38,622 nt of DNA from Hyphomicrobiales bacterium (GCA_900470965.1 UCCS01000017.1:7094-45715), one strand, 5' to 3'. Positions 25,671 to 33,479 are shown, numbered from the stretch's first letter. Notes: a model not told the origin generated them from the letters alone. A program made the numbers and translations.

Positions 25671-26660
25671 ATGGCGCTTTCTGATATTACCCGTCGCATG
25701 AGCCTGGCGCTCGGCCTTGGCCTGCTCGCAGCCGCCACAGGCACGGCCGCATCGGCTCAGAGCTTTCCTGACCGATCCATAACCATGATCGTGCCTTTCG
25801 CGGCCGGAGGCTCGACCGATGTCGTCGCACGTATCGTCGCGCAGAAAATGTCCGAAGATCTCGGCCAGCAGGTCATCGTGCAGAATGTTGCGGGAGCCGG
25901 CGGCAATCTCGGCGCTGACAACGTCGCGCGTGCTGCGCCGGACGGCTATACGATCCTGATGGGCACTGTCGCCACCCACGCGCTCAATCCGCTGATCCTG
26001 AAATCGACGCCTTATGATGCCGAGAAGGATTTCGCGCCGATCTCGTTGCTCGTGGTCGTTCCGAATGTGCTGGTCGTCAATCCGGAACTGCCCGCAAAGA
26101 ACGTGCAGGAATTGATCGCGCTGCTGAAGGCCGATCCGGACAAATACAGTTACGCCTCATCCGGCAACGGCACGCCGCTGCATCTTTCCGGCGAACTTTT
26201 TAAAAGCATGGCGGGCGTGAATATGCAGCATATTCCCTACAAGGGCGCTGGACCGGCACTGAACGACGTCATCGGCAATCAGGTGCCGATCATGTTCGAC
26301 AACCTGCCCTCGTCGTCTAGCCACATCAAGGCCGGCACGCTGCGGGCACTCGCCGTAACGACCGCCGAACGCGCGTCATCCTTCCCTGATATTCCGACCA
26401 TCGCGGAATCCGGTATCCCGGGATACGAGACCTATACGTGGAATGCGCTCTTTGCACCGGCCAATACGCCGGCCGATGTGATCACCCGCCTCAACGCCTC
26501 CGCCAAGAAGGCGCTGACCGATCCGGCCGTTGCCGAGCGGATGAAGGAATTCAGCGCAACGATCGTCGGCTCCACGCCGGAAGAACTCGGCGCCCACGTG
26601 AAGGCCGAGCTTGCGAAATGGAAACCGGTCGTGGACGGCGCCCATATCCAGATGGAATGA
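25671..26660 (+). CDS. Tripartite tricarboxylate transporter substrate-binding protein (TctC/Bug family), orphan
   Basis: Secreted periplasmic binding protein of 329 residues. A signal peptide of about 29 residues ends AATGTAASAQS. The mature part has the Bug family marks FPDRSITMIVPFAAGGSTDV (ligand-binding loop), NVAGAGGNLGADNVARAAPD, GYTILMGTVATHALNPL and FDNLPSSSSHIKAG. In full systems it hands carboxylates or aromatic acids to the TctA and TctB membrane proteins, but neither gene is next to it: upstream is an ABC exporter, downstream a YegP-like gene. Orphan Bug proteins are frequent and may use a distant TctAB or act as sensors. GGGAGGAGATTCG precedes the ATG. Confidence 0.9.
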   Translation: MALSDITRRMSLALGLGLLAAATGTAASAQSFPDRSITMIVPFAAGGSTDVVARIVAQKMSEDLGQQVIVQNVAGAGGNLGADNVARAAPDGYTILMGTVATHALNPLILKSTPYDAEKDFAPISLLVVVPNVLVVNPELPAKNVQELIALLKADPDKYSYASSGNGTPLHLSGELFKSMAGVNMQHIPYKGAGPALNDVIGNQVPIMFDNLPSSSSHIKAGTLRALAVTTAERASSFPDIPTIAESGIPGYETYTWNALFAPANTPADVITRLNASAKKALTDPAVAERMKEFSATIVGSTPEELGAHVKAELAKWKPVVDGAHIQME

Positions 26661-26818
26661 GCACCAGCGTGCCGTTAGCCCCTTCTCCCGCGCCCGATCC
26701 AACCGGCGGCAATTGGACATCATGCAATTGAATTCTAATTAAGGTAGTGGAAAAGCTCGCAATTCTGGGCTAGCTTTCGGAAGGCTGATGCATGATTTCA
26801 GCTTACCAGGAGGGATCC

Positions 26819-27007
26819 ATGTACAGATTTGAAGTTTACAAGGATAAGGCCGGTGAATTCCGCTTCCGCTTCAAGGCGTCGAACGGCGAGACCATGTTCT
26901 CGTCCGAAGGCTACAAGGCGAAGGCATCCGCAATGAACGCCATCGAATCCATCAAGAAGAATTCGCCTGGCGCTGAGGTAGTGGATCAGACAAAGGCGGA
27001 AGCCTGA
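26819..27007 (+). CDS. YegP-like DUF1508 protein
   Basis: Small protein of 62 residues with one copy of the DUF1508 repeat: MYRFEVYKDKAGEFRFRFKA then SNGETMFSSEGYKAKASAMN and AIESIKKNSPGAEV. The fold is a short beta sheet plus helix; many members carry two copies, so this is a single-repeat form. Function unknown. The ATG at 26819 follows CCAGGAGGGATCC, an excellent ribosome site, so a start 27 bases upstream is unlikely. Confidence 0.87.
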   Translation: MYRFEVYKDKAGEFRFRFKASNGETMFSSEGYKAKASAMNAIESIKKNSPGAEVVDQTKAEA

Positions 27008-27015
27008 CTGGAAGC

Positions 27016-27037
27016 GGAGGCGGCATTAGTCGCCTCC
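27016..27037 (+). terminator. Hairpin after the YegP-like gene
   Basis: GGAGGCG and CGCCTCC pair over 7 bp around an 8-base loop, 9 bases after the stop codon. The downstream run (AGCACTTTCC) is weakly T-rich. Confidence 0.45.
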
Positions 27038-27089
27038 AGCACTTTCCGCTCAGCGTATTTTTCGCACGCATTTCCATCTGATCGATTTT

Positions 27090-27109
27090 TTTCGACCGCA
27101 ATGTCGAAA
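27090..27109. promoter_or_regulatory. Palindrome with TGTCGA upstream of the YCII-ECF42 operon
   Basis: TTTCGAC and GTCGAAA form a perfect 7-bp dyad with a 6-base spacer. The right arm includes TGTCGA (27102-27107), which equals the -35 motif I recall for ECF42 sigma factors; no clear CGAC or CGTC element lies at normal spacing behind it. It is 131 bases upstream of the YCII start and is either a regulator site or part of an autoregulated promoter. Confidence 0.4.
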
Positions 27110-27239
27110 TGAGGACGACTGAGACCTCATTGTTTCGGAACGGCTTGAGGCCGCGCCACCGGAGCATTGCAGCATGGGCGAATTCGGCTTTAGATGCTGT
27201 CTGCCCGGTCAAACGCCCCTAGAGGATCAGGAGTTTCCG

Positions 27240-27581
27240 ATGCAATACGCACTTATCATCCGTGAATCCGCAGAAGACTTCGTCCGCCGCAGCGACCCTG
27301 CCTACCGCGACGGCTGGACGGCCTATACCAAGGCACTGGTGCAAGCCGGGATCTTGACCGCTGGTGCCGGCCTGACCCCGCCTGAGACAGGCACGATCGT
27401 GCGTCGCAAGGGCGAGAACCATGATGTACAGGATGGACCCTACCCAGAAGGTAAGGAATCGCTCGGCGGTTTCTACGTGATCGACGTGCCCGATCTCGAT
27501 ACGGCGCTCGAATGGGCCACGCGCGTTCCCGTCTCCGAACAGGGCTCGGTGGAAATACGGCCCCGGCTGCAGGTCGCGTGA
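27240..27581 (+). CDS. YCII-related (DGPF domain) protein
   Basis: Protein of 113 residues of the YCII/DGPF family. It starts MQYALIIRESAEDF and carries the diagnostic VQDGPYPEGKESLGGFYVID, followed by VPDLDTALEWATRVP. These ferredoxin-like proteins have a conserved His/Asp pair in some members and unknown reactions. The gene is 7 bases ahead of an ECF42-type sigma factor gene; in that sigma group the DGPF proteins are the standard genomic partners and likely targets. GAGGATCAGGAGTTTCCG supplies the ribosome site for the ATG at 27240; an upstream in-frame start at 27174 has none. Confidence 0.9.
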   Translation: MQYALIIRESAEDFVRRSDPAYRDGWTAYTKALVQAGILTAGAGLTPPETGTIVRRKGENHDVQDGPYPEGKESLGGFYVIDVPDLDTALEWATRVPVSEQGSVEIRPRLQVA

Positions 27582-27588
27582 GGCCGTT

Positions 27589-28839
27589 GTGACATCAGAT
27601 GTGGGCCGTGCCGCCGAGAAGGTGGCACGGCAATCCTACGGCAAGCTCATCGCCTTCCTTGCCGCCCGCTCTCGCGATGTTCCGGCGGCGGAGGACGCCC
27701 TGTCTGATGCGCTGGCGGCCGCGTTGCGGGTCTGGCCCGAGCGTGGCATTCCCGACAATCCCGAAGGCTGGCTGCTGACTGCAGCCCGCCGCAACCTCAT
27801 ACAGGCGGCCCGCCATCGAACTGTCCGCGACAATGCCAGCGAAACGATTGCGCTGGCCGTCGAGGAAGCCGAGGAGCGTATGAACGATGCACGAAACGCC
27901 GACTTTTCCGATGAACGGCTGAAGCTGCTTTTTGCCTGCACGCACCCGGCAATTGACCGGTCCATTCATACGCCGCTGATGCTTCAGACCGTACTCGGCA
28001 TTGATGCGAAGACAATCGCACAGGCCTTCGTCGTCTTGCCGGATACCATGAGCCAGCGCCTAGTACGCGCCAAGGTCAAGATCCGCGACGCCGGCATTCC
28101 CTTCGCCATTCCCGAGCGGCAGGTTCTGACGGAACGGCTGGCAGGCGTGCTCTCGGCAATCTATGCCGCCTACGGGCTCGGCTGGGACGGTCTCGATGGT
28201 GAAGGAGACAGTCGCACGGGCTTAACCGATGAGGCGATCTGGCTTGGCCGCGCCCTCATGACCATTCTGCCCGAGGAGCCGGAGGTCATCGGGCTGCTCT
28301 CACTGATGCTTTATTGCGAGGCGAGAAGACACGCGCGACGTGATGGCGAGGGCGCCTACATACCGCTTGAGGAGCAGGATACCGGTCTCTGGAACGAAAT
28401 CATGATGGCCGAAGCCGACGTGTTGCTGCGCAAGGCGGGCACTTTCGACCGCTTCGGTCCGTTCCAGTGCCAGGCGGCGATCCAGTCCGTCCACACCACG
28501 CGCCGCCGGACGGGCGCGACGGATTGGAAGGCGCTCGTCACCCTCTACCGAGCGCTCATCGCGATGAAACCGACACTCGGTTCAAAGGTCAGCCATGCCG
28601 CCGTCATTGGCAGGGTCGACGGCGCGGCCCCAGCCATCGCCCTGCTGGACGGGTTGGAACAACCGGGCATCGCCAGCTACCAGCCTTACTGGGCGGTGCG
28701 GGCGCATCTGCTGGCAGACCTTGGCGAAAGCGATGCCGCGGCAGAAGCCTACAGGATAGCGATCGGCCTCAGCGACAGTCCCGCCGTCCGCACCTTCCTC
28801 ACCAGCAAACTTCAGGCCGTTATTTCTCGGTCAGCTTGA
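27589..28839 (+). CDS. ECF42-type RNA polymerase sigma factor with long C-terminal extension
   Basis: Sigma factor of 416 residues. Region 2 includes AEDALSDALAAALRVWPERG and NPEGWLLTAARRNLIQAARH; region 4 is the LLFACTHPAIDRSIHTPLML then AQAFVVLPDTMSQRLVRAK segment. The last 230 residues form a helical, TPR-like extension (ERLAGVLSAIYAAYGLGWDG, then DEAIWLGRALMTILPEEPEV), the hallmark of ECF42, which replaces an anti-sigma factor as the control element. The GTG start at 27589 follows GAGG that overlaps the YCII stop, so translation is coupled. Its end overlaps the convergent OmpA-like gene by 20 bases. Likely directs transcription of the YCII operon. Confidence 0.9.
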   Translation: MTSDVGRAAEKVARQSYGKLIAFLAARSRDVPAAEDALSDALAAALRVWPERGIPDNPEGWLLTAARRNLIQAARHRTVRDNASETIALAVEEAEERMNDARNADFSDERLKLLFACTHPAIDRSIHTPLMLQTVLGIDAKTIAQAFVVLPDTMSQRLVRAKVKIRDAGIPFAIPERQVLTERLAGVLSAIYAAYGLGWDGLDGEGDSRTGLTDEAIWLGRALMTILPEEPEVIGLLSLMLYCEARRHARRDGEGAYIPLEEQDTGLWNEIMMAEADVLLRKAGTFDRFGPFQCQAAIQSVHTTRRRTGATDWKALVTLYRALIAMKPTLGSKVSHAAVIGRVDGAAPAIALLDGLEQPGIASYQPYWAVRAHLLADLGESDAAAEAYRIAIGLSDSPAVRTFLTSKLQAVISRSA

Positions 28840-29848
28840 GCTCGATACGGCGGTTGGTGGCGCGCGCTTCCGGCGTATCGCCGGGTGCGATCGGCTGGAA
28901 TTCGCCAAAACCTGCCGCAACGAGCCGGTCTGCGGGCACACCCTGCGCGATCAGAAACTTCACGACCGAAATCGCGCGGGCGGATGAAAGCTCCCAGTTG
29001 TCGCGGTAGCGGCCTGAGCCCGACAGCGCGACATTGTCCGTATGCCCGTCAACACGCAGCACCCAGTTGATCTCAGGCGGAATTTCCTTGGCAAGGTCGA
29101 GCAAGGCGGCGGCAAGCTTTGCCATTTCCGTTTGGCCATCCGGATTGAGGTCGGCTCCGCCAGACGGGAACAGCACTTCCGACTGAAAGACGAAACGGTC
29201 GCCGACGACGCGAATGTTCTCGCGATCGGACAGGATTTCGCGCAAGCGGCCGAAGAAGTCCGAGCGGTAGCGATTGAGTTCCTGCACACGCGCAGCCAGC
29301 GCCACGTTCAGGCGGCGGCCGAGGTCGGCGATTTTCGTCTGCGAAGTCTGATCCTTCTCCTCGGAAGCCTGAAGTGCTGCCTCGACAGCAGCGATCTGGC
29401 TGCGCAACGCCGCGATCTGCTGGTTGAGGAGCTCGACCTGGCTGAGGGCGCGGTCGCTGACCTGCTTCTGCTCATCGAGCTGCTGCGTCAGCGTTCCGAT
29501 CTGCTGCTTTGCCGCATTCTGGCCGCCGGTACCGGCGCTGAGAAGCGCCTGCAACCGCGTACGCTCGCCCTCGGCACTCGCAAGCGACGCCTGCAGATTG
29601 GCGACGGAATCCTGAAGATCCTGATTGCTGCCCTTCTCGAGCGCCAGCAACTGCGTGAGCTCGTTGATCTGACCGTTCAGACGCGTCAGCACCTCGTCAC
29701 GACCGCTGATTTCGCGGCTGAGAATGAACTGGCCGACAACGAAAACCGTGAGGATGAACATGATGGCGATGAGCAGCGTCGATAGAGCATCGACGAAGCC
29801 CGGCCAGTAGTCCACCGCGCGTTGGCGGCGGTTGCGGCCAAGAGGCAT
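28820..29848 (-). CDS. OmpA/MotB-like peptidoglycan-binding stator subunit
   Basis: Protein of 342 residues with one N-terminal membrane helix (about 19-41) that carries Asp20 in WPGFVDALSTLLIAIMF, at the place of the proton-binding Asp of MotB, ZorB and similar proteins. Residues about 50-190 are a Gln/Leu/Ala-rich coiled coil; residues about 230-342 are an OmpA-C domain with VDGHTDN and ELSSARA and the end ATNRRIELKL that bind peptidoglycan. The coiled-coil insert makes it longer than MotB. It follows a MotA/ExbB-like gene by 3 bases, so the two are one complex. Role unknown: no flagellar, Zorya or Tol gene is near. Its stop lies inside the last codons of the convergent sigma gene. Confidence 0.87.
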   Translation of the reverse strand: MPLGRNRRQRAVDYWPGFVDALSTLLIAIMFILTVFVVGQFILSREISGRDEVLTRLNGQINELTQLLALEKGSNQDLQDSVANLQASLASAEGERTRLQALLSAGTGGQNAAKQQIGTLTQQLDEQKQVSDRALSQVELLNQQIAALRSQIAAVEAALQASEEKDQTSQTKIADLGRRLNVALAARVQELNRYRSDFFGRLREILSDRENIRVVGDRFVFQSEVLFPSGGADLNPDGQTEMAKLAAALLDLAKEIPPEINWVLRVDGHTDNVALSGSGRYRDNWELSSARAISVVKFLIAQGVPADRLVAAGFGEFQPIAPGDTPEARATNRRIELKLTEK

Positions 29849-29851
29849 GGC

Positions 29852-30952
29852 TTACTTGCCCTCGCTCTTTTCGACCTGGCCGGACCGTTCGCGCGCTCTG
29901 TCGCTGCCGCGGTCTTGCACACCGATGCGTTCAGCCAGACGATCGAGCGTGCGGCGCATCGCCTTTGCCTCGTCCTGCTGGACCTCGATCCAGTCGCGCA
30001 GCATCTGCTGCTCGTTGCGCATGTTCTTGACGAGACCCTGAATGCCTTCGGCAAGGCTTGCCATGGCGGCGACCGACCGCTGGCTGGACGCGCCGTCCCC
30101 TTCGGCGACCTTTCGCAGATATTCCGACAGGGCCTTCATATCTTCCGATGAGCCACCAGAAACGCCATCCAGCGCCGGCACCGGAATGTCGGAGCCGACA
30201 TCGGTAACCGAGGAGAGCCAGTTTTCCAGCTCCGTATAGAAACGGTTCTGGGCACGTCCGGCCTGCAGATCGAGGAACCCGAGGATCAGCGAGCCCGAAA
30301 GACCGAGCAGCGAGGACGAGAAAGCCTGGCCCATGCCGGAAAGCGGCATCGCAAGCCCTTCCTTCAGCGTCGAAAGCACATCGCCCGTGCCATTCGAGCC
30401 GGCATCGAGCGACTGGATGACAGAGCTGATGGAGCCGATCGTGCCGATAAGGCCCCAGAAGGTGCCGAGCAGGCCGAGGAAGACGAGAAGGCCGATAAGA
30501 TAGCGGGAAACGTCACGCGATTCGTCGAGGCGGTTGGCAATCGAATCCAGAATGGAGCGCAGCGCGGTGGTCGATAATGCAACCCCGGACCTGCTACGAT
30601 TTCCAATCAGCGCCCGCATCGGCGCAAGCAGCCGCGGATGGCGGTTCACCTTGTCGGCACTGCCAGCAGCACGGAAAGAATTGAACCAGCGTACTTCCGG
30701 GCGAAGCGACAGGACATGATTGAAAACGAGAATGATTCCAACGGCAAGAACGCCGACGATGAGACCGTTCAGGCCCGGATTATGCATGAAGGCAGTCTGC
30801 GTCTGCCGGAACAGGATCGCCGCGATGAAGCCCACGATGATGAGGAACAACACCATCGTCCAGAAGAACGACATGGGGCTGGAGAGTTTGTAAGTGTAGC
30901 CACCGGCCGTCTTCTCGGTCGAGCCGAACTCGGCCACATTCACATTTTCCAT
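29852..30952 (-). CDS. MotA/TolQ/ExbB-like proton channel subunit
   Basis: Inner-membrane protein of 366 residues. Two helices lie at about 30-48 and 62-82; two more at about 150-180 (GLLVFLGLLGTFWGLIGTIG) and 205-230 (SGMGQAFSSSLLGLSGSLIL), the MotA/TolQ/ExbB core. A hydrophilic C-terminal third (about 250-366) has a helix-rich region and a charged end. I start at the ATG at 30952 preceded by GAGGAACCT; an ATG 24 bases upstream lacks a site. It is 112 bases after suhB and 3 bases before the OmpA-like partner. Such pairs use proton flow to move or energise a partner; this pair's target is not known. Resembles ZorA in the SGMGQAFSSS segment but lacks the very long tail. Confidence 0.84.
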   Translation of the reverse strand: MENVNVAEFGSTEKTAGGYTYKLSSPMSFFWTMVLFLIIVGFIAAILFRQTQTAFMHNPGLNGLIVGVLAVGIILVFNHVLSLRPEVRWFNSFRAAGSADKVNRHPRLLAPMRALIGNRSRSGVALSTTALRSILDSIANRLDESRDVSRYLIGLLVFLGLLGTFWGLIGTIGSISSVIQSLDAGSNGTGDVLSTLKEGLAMPLSGMGQAFSSSLLGLSGSLILGFLDLQAGRAQNRFYTELENWLSSVTDVGSDIPVPALDGVSGGSSEDMKALSEYLRKVAEGDGASSQRSVAAMASLAEGIQGLVKNMRNEQQMLRDWIEVQQDEAKAMRRTLDRLAERIGVQDRGSDRARERSGQVEKSEGK

Positions 30953-31064
30953 AGGTTCCTCGGCCTCCGGACTCATTACAGCCGAAGACTAGATCAACAT
31001 TGTGCCGAATTGAAGTATGCGCAGGCGAAAAGCCGGACTTTACAACAGGCTGTTGCCCAGATCG

Positions 31065-31865
31065 TCACTTGGTCGGAACCGGCCGCTTGACGACTTCCGT
31101 GAGCGCTTTGTGGATGTGCTCGTTGCCGGCAATGATCGCACCGGTCTCCAGAATTGACGCCCCCCCGTCCCAGTCAGTGGCATAACCACCCGCTTCGCGG
31201 ATGAGCAGAATGCCGGCCGCCATGTCCCAGGGCGACAGCGCCACTTCCCAGAAGCCGTCGAAACGACCGGCGGCCACATAGGCAAGATCAAGCGAGACTG
31301 CCCCCATGCGGCGGATGCCGGCAACTTCGCCCATGACATGGCGCAGCTCGATCAGGAACTTGCCGTGATTGCCGCGGCCGAGATGCGGCACGCCGCAGCC
31401 GATGACGCTGTCGGAAAGCACCCGGCGCGAGGCGACGCGCAGGCGGCGATCGTTGAGGAACGCGCCGCCGCCACGCTCGGCAGTGTAAAGCTCGTCCGTC
31501 GCCGGATTGAAGACCACGCCTGCGACGATCTCATTGTTGCGCTCGAGTGCAATGGAAACGGCAAAGGCCGGGATACCGTGCAGGAAGTTGGTCGTGCCAT
31601 CGAGCGGATCGACGATCCAGCGGTGCGCACCATCGGTACCCTTGATCTCTTCGCTCTCTTCGCCAAGGAAGCCATAGGTCGGACGAGCCTTGAGAAGCTC
31701 TTCCTTGACGATCTTCTCGGCCTTGCGGTCGGCATTCGAAACGAAGTCGCCCGGTCCCTTCACGGATACCTGCAGGTTCTGCACTTCCCCGAAATCACGC
31801 CCCAGCGACTTGCCTGCCTTGATGGCAGCCTGAACCATGACATTGAGAAGAGCTGAACGGGCCAT
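31065..31865 (-). CDS. suhB: Inositol monophosphatase family protein (SuhB)
   Basis: Mg-dependent phosphatase of 266 residues. The metal site is complete: GEES with Glu70, WIVDPLDGTTNF with Asp86 and Asp89, and SPWDMAAG with Asp214. The early LVSVKGPGDFVSNADRKAE-like region (residues 32-50) is typical. It would hydrolyse inositol phosphates and may also, as in E. coli SuhB, take part in rRNA transcription with Nus factors; which job applies here is open. It is the first of three collinear genes with the MotA/OmpA-like pair. A TTGTGG-N17-TATGCA promoter lies upstream. Confidence 0.93.
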   Translation of the reverse strand: MARSALLNVMVQAAIKAGKSLGRDFGEVQNLQVSVKGPGDFVSNADRKAEKIVKEELLKARPTYGFLGEESEEIKGTDGAHRWIVDPLDGTTNFLHGIPAFAVSIALERNNEIVAGVVFNPATDELYTAERGGGAFLNDRRLRVASRRVLSDSVIGCGVPHLGRGNHGKFLIELRHVMGEVAGIRRMGAVSLDLAYVAAGRFDGFWEVALSPWDMAAGILLIREAGGYATDWDGGASILETGAIIAGNEHIHKALTEVVKRPVPTK

Positions 31866-31942
31866 GTGGGCATTTTCCTTGGATAATACGGGACGCGCTG
31901 TCAGGGGCGGGATATGTCCCTGAACGCCGGAAGCGACAGCGC

Positions 31943-31971
31943 TGCATAGATTGGCGGCCTCAAGACCACAA
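31943..31971 (-). promoter_or_regulatory. Candidate promoter of suhB
   Basis: On the minus strand TTGTGG (31971-31966) and TATGCA (31948-31943) are 17 bases apart, about 80 bases upstream of the suhB start. Confidence 0.4.
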
Positions 31972-32039
31972 AATCAGGGAAATTTCAAGGGGAATGCCGC
32001 ATGGCAGGGTTGCAGCAGGAAAGGATAGTTCCTAAATTA

Positions 32040-32061
32040 TTCTGGACAGATCAGTCTGGAA
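32040..32061. promoter_or_regulatory. Operator-like site before tetR (site 1)
   Basis: TTCTGGAC, six bases, then GTCTGGAA form an imperfect dyad 16 bases before the tetR start codon. Its reverse complement closely matches the element in front of the downstream SDR gene (half-sites of the form TTYYRGAC), so both are likely bound by the same TetR protein. Confidence 0.6.
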
Positions 32062-32077
32062 ACCTTATTGAGGCGTC

Positions 32078-32656
32078 ATGGCAAGGCATAAGGAATTCGA
32101 TCGCGACACCGCACTCAAGGCTGCCATCACCGTGTTTACCGAACACGGCTACGAGGGCACGTCCACGGATGCGCTGCTCTCGGCCATGAAGATCAGCCGG
32201 CAAAGCATGTACGATACTTTCGGCGACAAGCGCAGCCTCTATCTGGCAGCGCTCGACCGCTACAATCTCGACAGCGTCTCTCAACTCGTGGCCGATCTGC
32301 ACCGCGATACGACACCGTTGAAAGCTTTGGAAGAGACGCTCATCGCCTTTGCCTCCCGTCCGGAAACCGAAGCCGGCCGTGGCTGCCTTGGCGTCAGCGC
32401 CGTATGCGAGTTCGGCCGCACGGACAGTGCGGTCTCTGATCTGACAGACAAGGCATCCCGCCTGCTTTCATCCGCCGTGCAGACAATCCTTGAGGAAGGC
32501 AAGAAGCGGGGCGAGGTCGCGGATGATGTCAATACCACCGATGCCGTGCAGTTCCTCGGCTCGACCCTGTCAGGCATGAAGGTCAGCGCCCGCAACGGCG
32601 CCCCCCCCGAAGCACTTCGCGGGATAGCCCGCCTCGCCGTTCGAAGCCTCCGGTAA
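32078..32656 (+). CDS. TetR/AcrR-family transcriptional regulator
   Basis: Regulator of 192 residues. Helix-turn-helix at about 9-55: EFDRDTALKAAITVFTEHGY, then TSTDALLSAMKISRQSMYDT with FGDKRSLYLAALDRY. The ligand half is all helical, with GCLGVSAVCEFGRTDSAV typical of the TetR_C_(AcrR-like) group that controls small oxidoreductase genes. GAGG lies 7 bases before the ATG. It overlies a self-control site and is 73 bases upstream of an SDR gene with the same motif, so I infer it represses itself and the SDR. Inducer unknown. Confidence 0.9.
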   Translation: MARHKEFDRDTALKAAITVFTEHGYEGTSTDALLSAMKISRQSMYDTFGDKRSLYLAALDRYNLDSVSQLVADLHRDTTPLKALEETLIAFASRPETEAGRGCLGVSAVCEFGRTDSAVSDLTDKASRLLSSAVQTILEEGKKRGEVADDVNTTDAVQFLGSTLSGMKVSARNGAPPEALRGIARLAVRSLR

Positions 32657-32666
32657 AAACTGGAAG

Positions 32667-32714
32667 TCCAAACCCGATTTCGCGTGTCCAATTCCAGACT
32701 AAACAGTCCAAAAA
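32667..32714. promoter_or_regulatory. Operator array before the SDR gene: GTCCAA half-sites every 20 bp
   Basis: GTCCAA begins at 32667, 32687 and 32707, exactly 20 bases apart. The last one is the right arm of the dyad TTCCAGAC/GTCCAAAA (32693-32714), which matches site 1 before tetR in reverse. The 20-base phasing puts the half-sites on the same face of DNA, as for cooperative binding of TetR dimers. Confidence 0.6.
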
Positions 32715-32729
32715 AGGAAGAAACCCACA

Positions 32730-33470
32730 ATGTCCCAACCACTCTCCGGCAAGATCGCCCTCGTAACCGGTGGCTCGCGCGGTATCGGTGCCGCAATCGT
32801 CCGCCGCCTCAGCAGCGACGGCGCGGCCGTTGCGTTCACCTATTCCGCCTCTGGCGACAAGGCGAAGGCCATCGTTGCCGAAATAGAGGCGAAGGGTGCG
32901 AACGCGCTGGCCATCAAGGCAGACAGCGCTGATCCGAAGGCCGTTCAGGATGCGGTCGATGAGACCGTCTCGACGTTCGGTGGCATCGACATTCTCGTCA
33001 ACAGCGCCGGAATTCTCATGTTGAATTCAGTAGAGAATTTCCCCCTCGAGGACTTCGACCGCATGTTTGCGGTCAATGTCCGCGCCGTCTTTGCCGGTAC
33101 GCAAGCGGCCGCGCGCCACATGAAAGCAGGCGGGCGCATCATCACCATCGGCAGCATCGTCGCCGAGCGGAGCGGTTTCCCGACCTCCTCGGTCTATTCC
33201 ATGACAAAGGGTGCAGTGGCCGCCATGACACGCGGCCTTGCCCGCGATCTCGGCCCGCGCAGCATCACGGTCAACACTATTCAGCCAGGCCCGACGGCAA
33301 CGGACATGAACTCGAACGAAGCCAGCCATGAGATGCTGAAACAGTTGATGGCGCTCGGCCGCATCGGCGAGGACAAGGAAATCGCTAGCTTCACCGCCTA
33401 TCTCGCCAGCCCCGAAGCCTCCTTCATCACCGGCGCCAGCCTTACGATCGACGGCGGTTATCTGGCCTGA
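32730..33470 (+). CDS. SDR-family oxidoreductase (classical)
   Basis: Classical short-chain dehydrogenase/reductase of 246 residues. The nucleotide motif TGGSRGIG is at 13-20, the NSAG motif at about 91-94, and the catalytic triad is complete: Ser142 (GSIVAERSG), Tyr156 and Lys160 (YSMTK). The end ITGASLTIDGGY is the usual C-terminal. An aromatic/Tyr after strand 2 (TYSASGDKAK) with nearby Ser suggests NADP(H), though not strictly. GGAAGAAACCCACA precedes the ATG. It probably serves detoxification or ketone reduction under control of the adjacent TetR. Confidence 0.9.
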   Translation: MSQPLSGKIALVTGGSRGIGAAIVRRLSSDGAAVAFTYSASGDKAKAIVAEIEAKGANALAIKADSADPKAVQDAVDETVSTFGGIDILVNSAGILMLNSVENFPLEDFDRMFAVNVRAVFAGTQAAARHMKAGGRIITIGSIVAERSGFPTSSVYSMTKGAVAAMTRGLARDLGPRSITVNTIQPGPTATDMNSNEASHEMLKQLMALGRIGEDKEIASFTAYLASPEASFITGASLTIDGGYLA

Positions 33471-33479
33471 TGCAGACAA

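Noticed and set aside
26661..26818. Repeat CAATTG around 26713-26730 as an operator
   Set aside because: Two CAATTG copies are near each other but short, self-symmetric and expected by chance in AT-rich gaps.
28820..30952. A Zorya anti-phage system
   Set aside because: The two membrane proteins resemble ZorA/ZorB in plan, but no zorC, zorD or zorE gene is adjacent and the MotA-like protein lacks the very long tail.
31866..32077. A suhB-leader type small RNA upstream of suhB
   Set aside because: I saw a promoter but neither a terminator nor the CU-rich loops expected of that RNA family.
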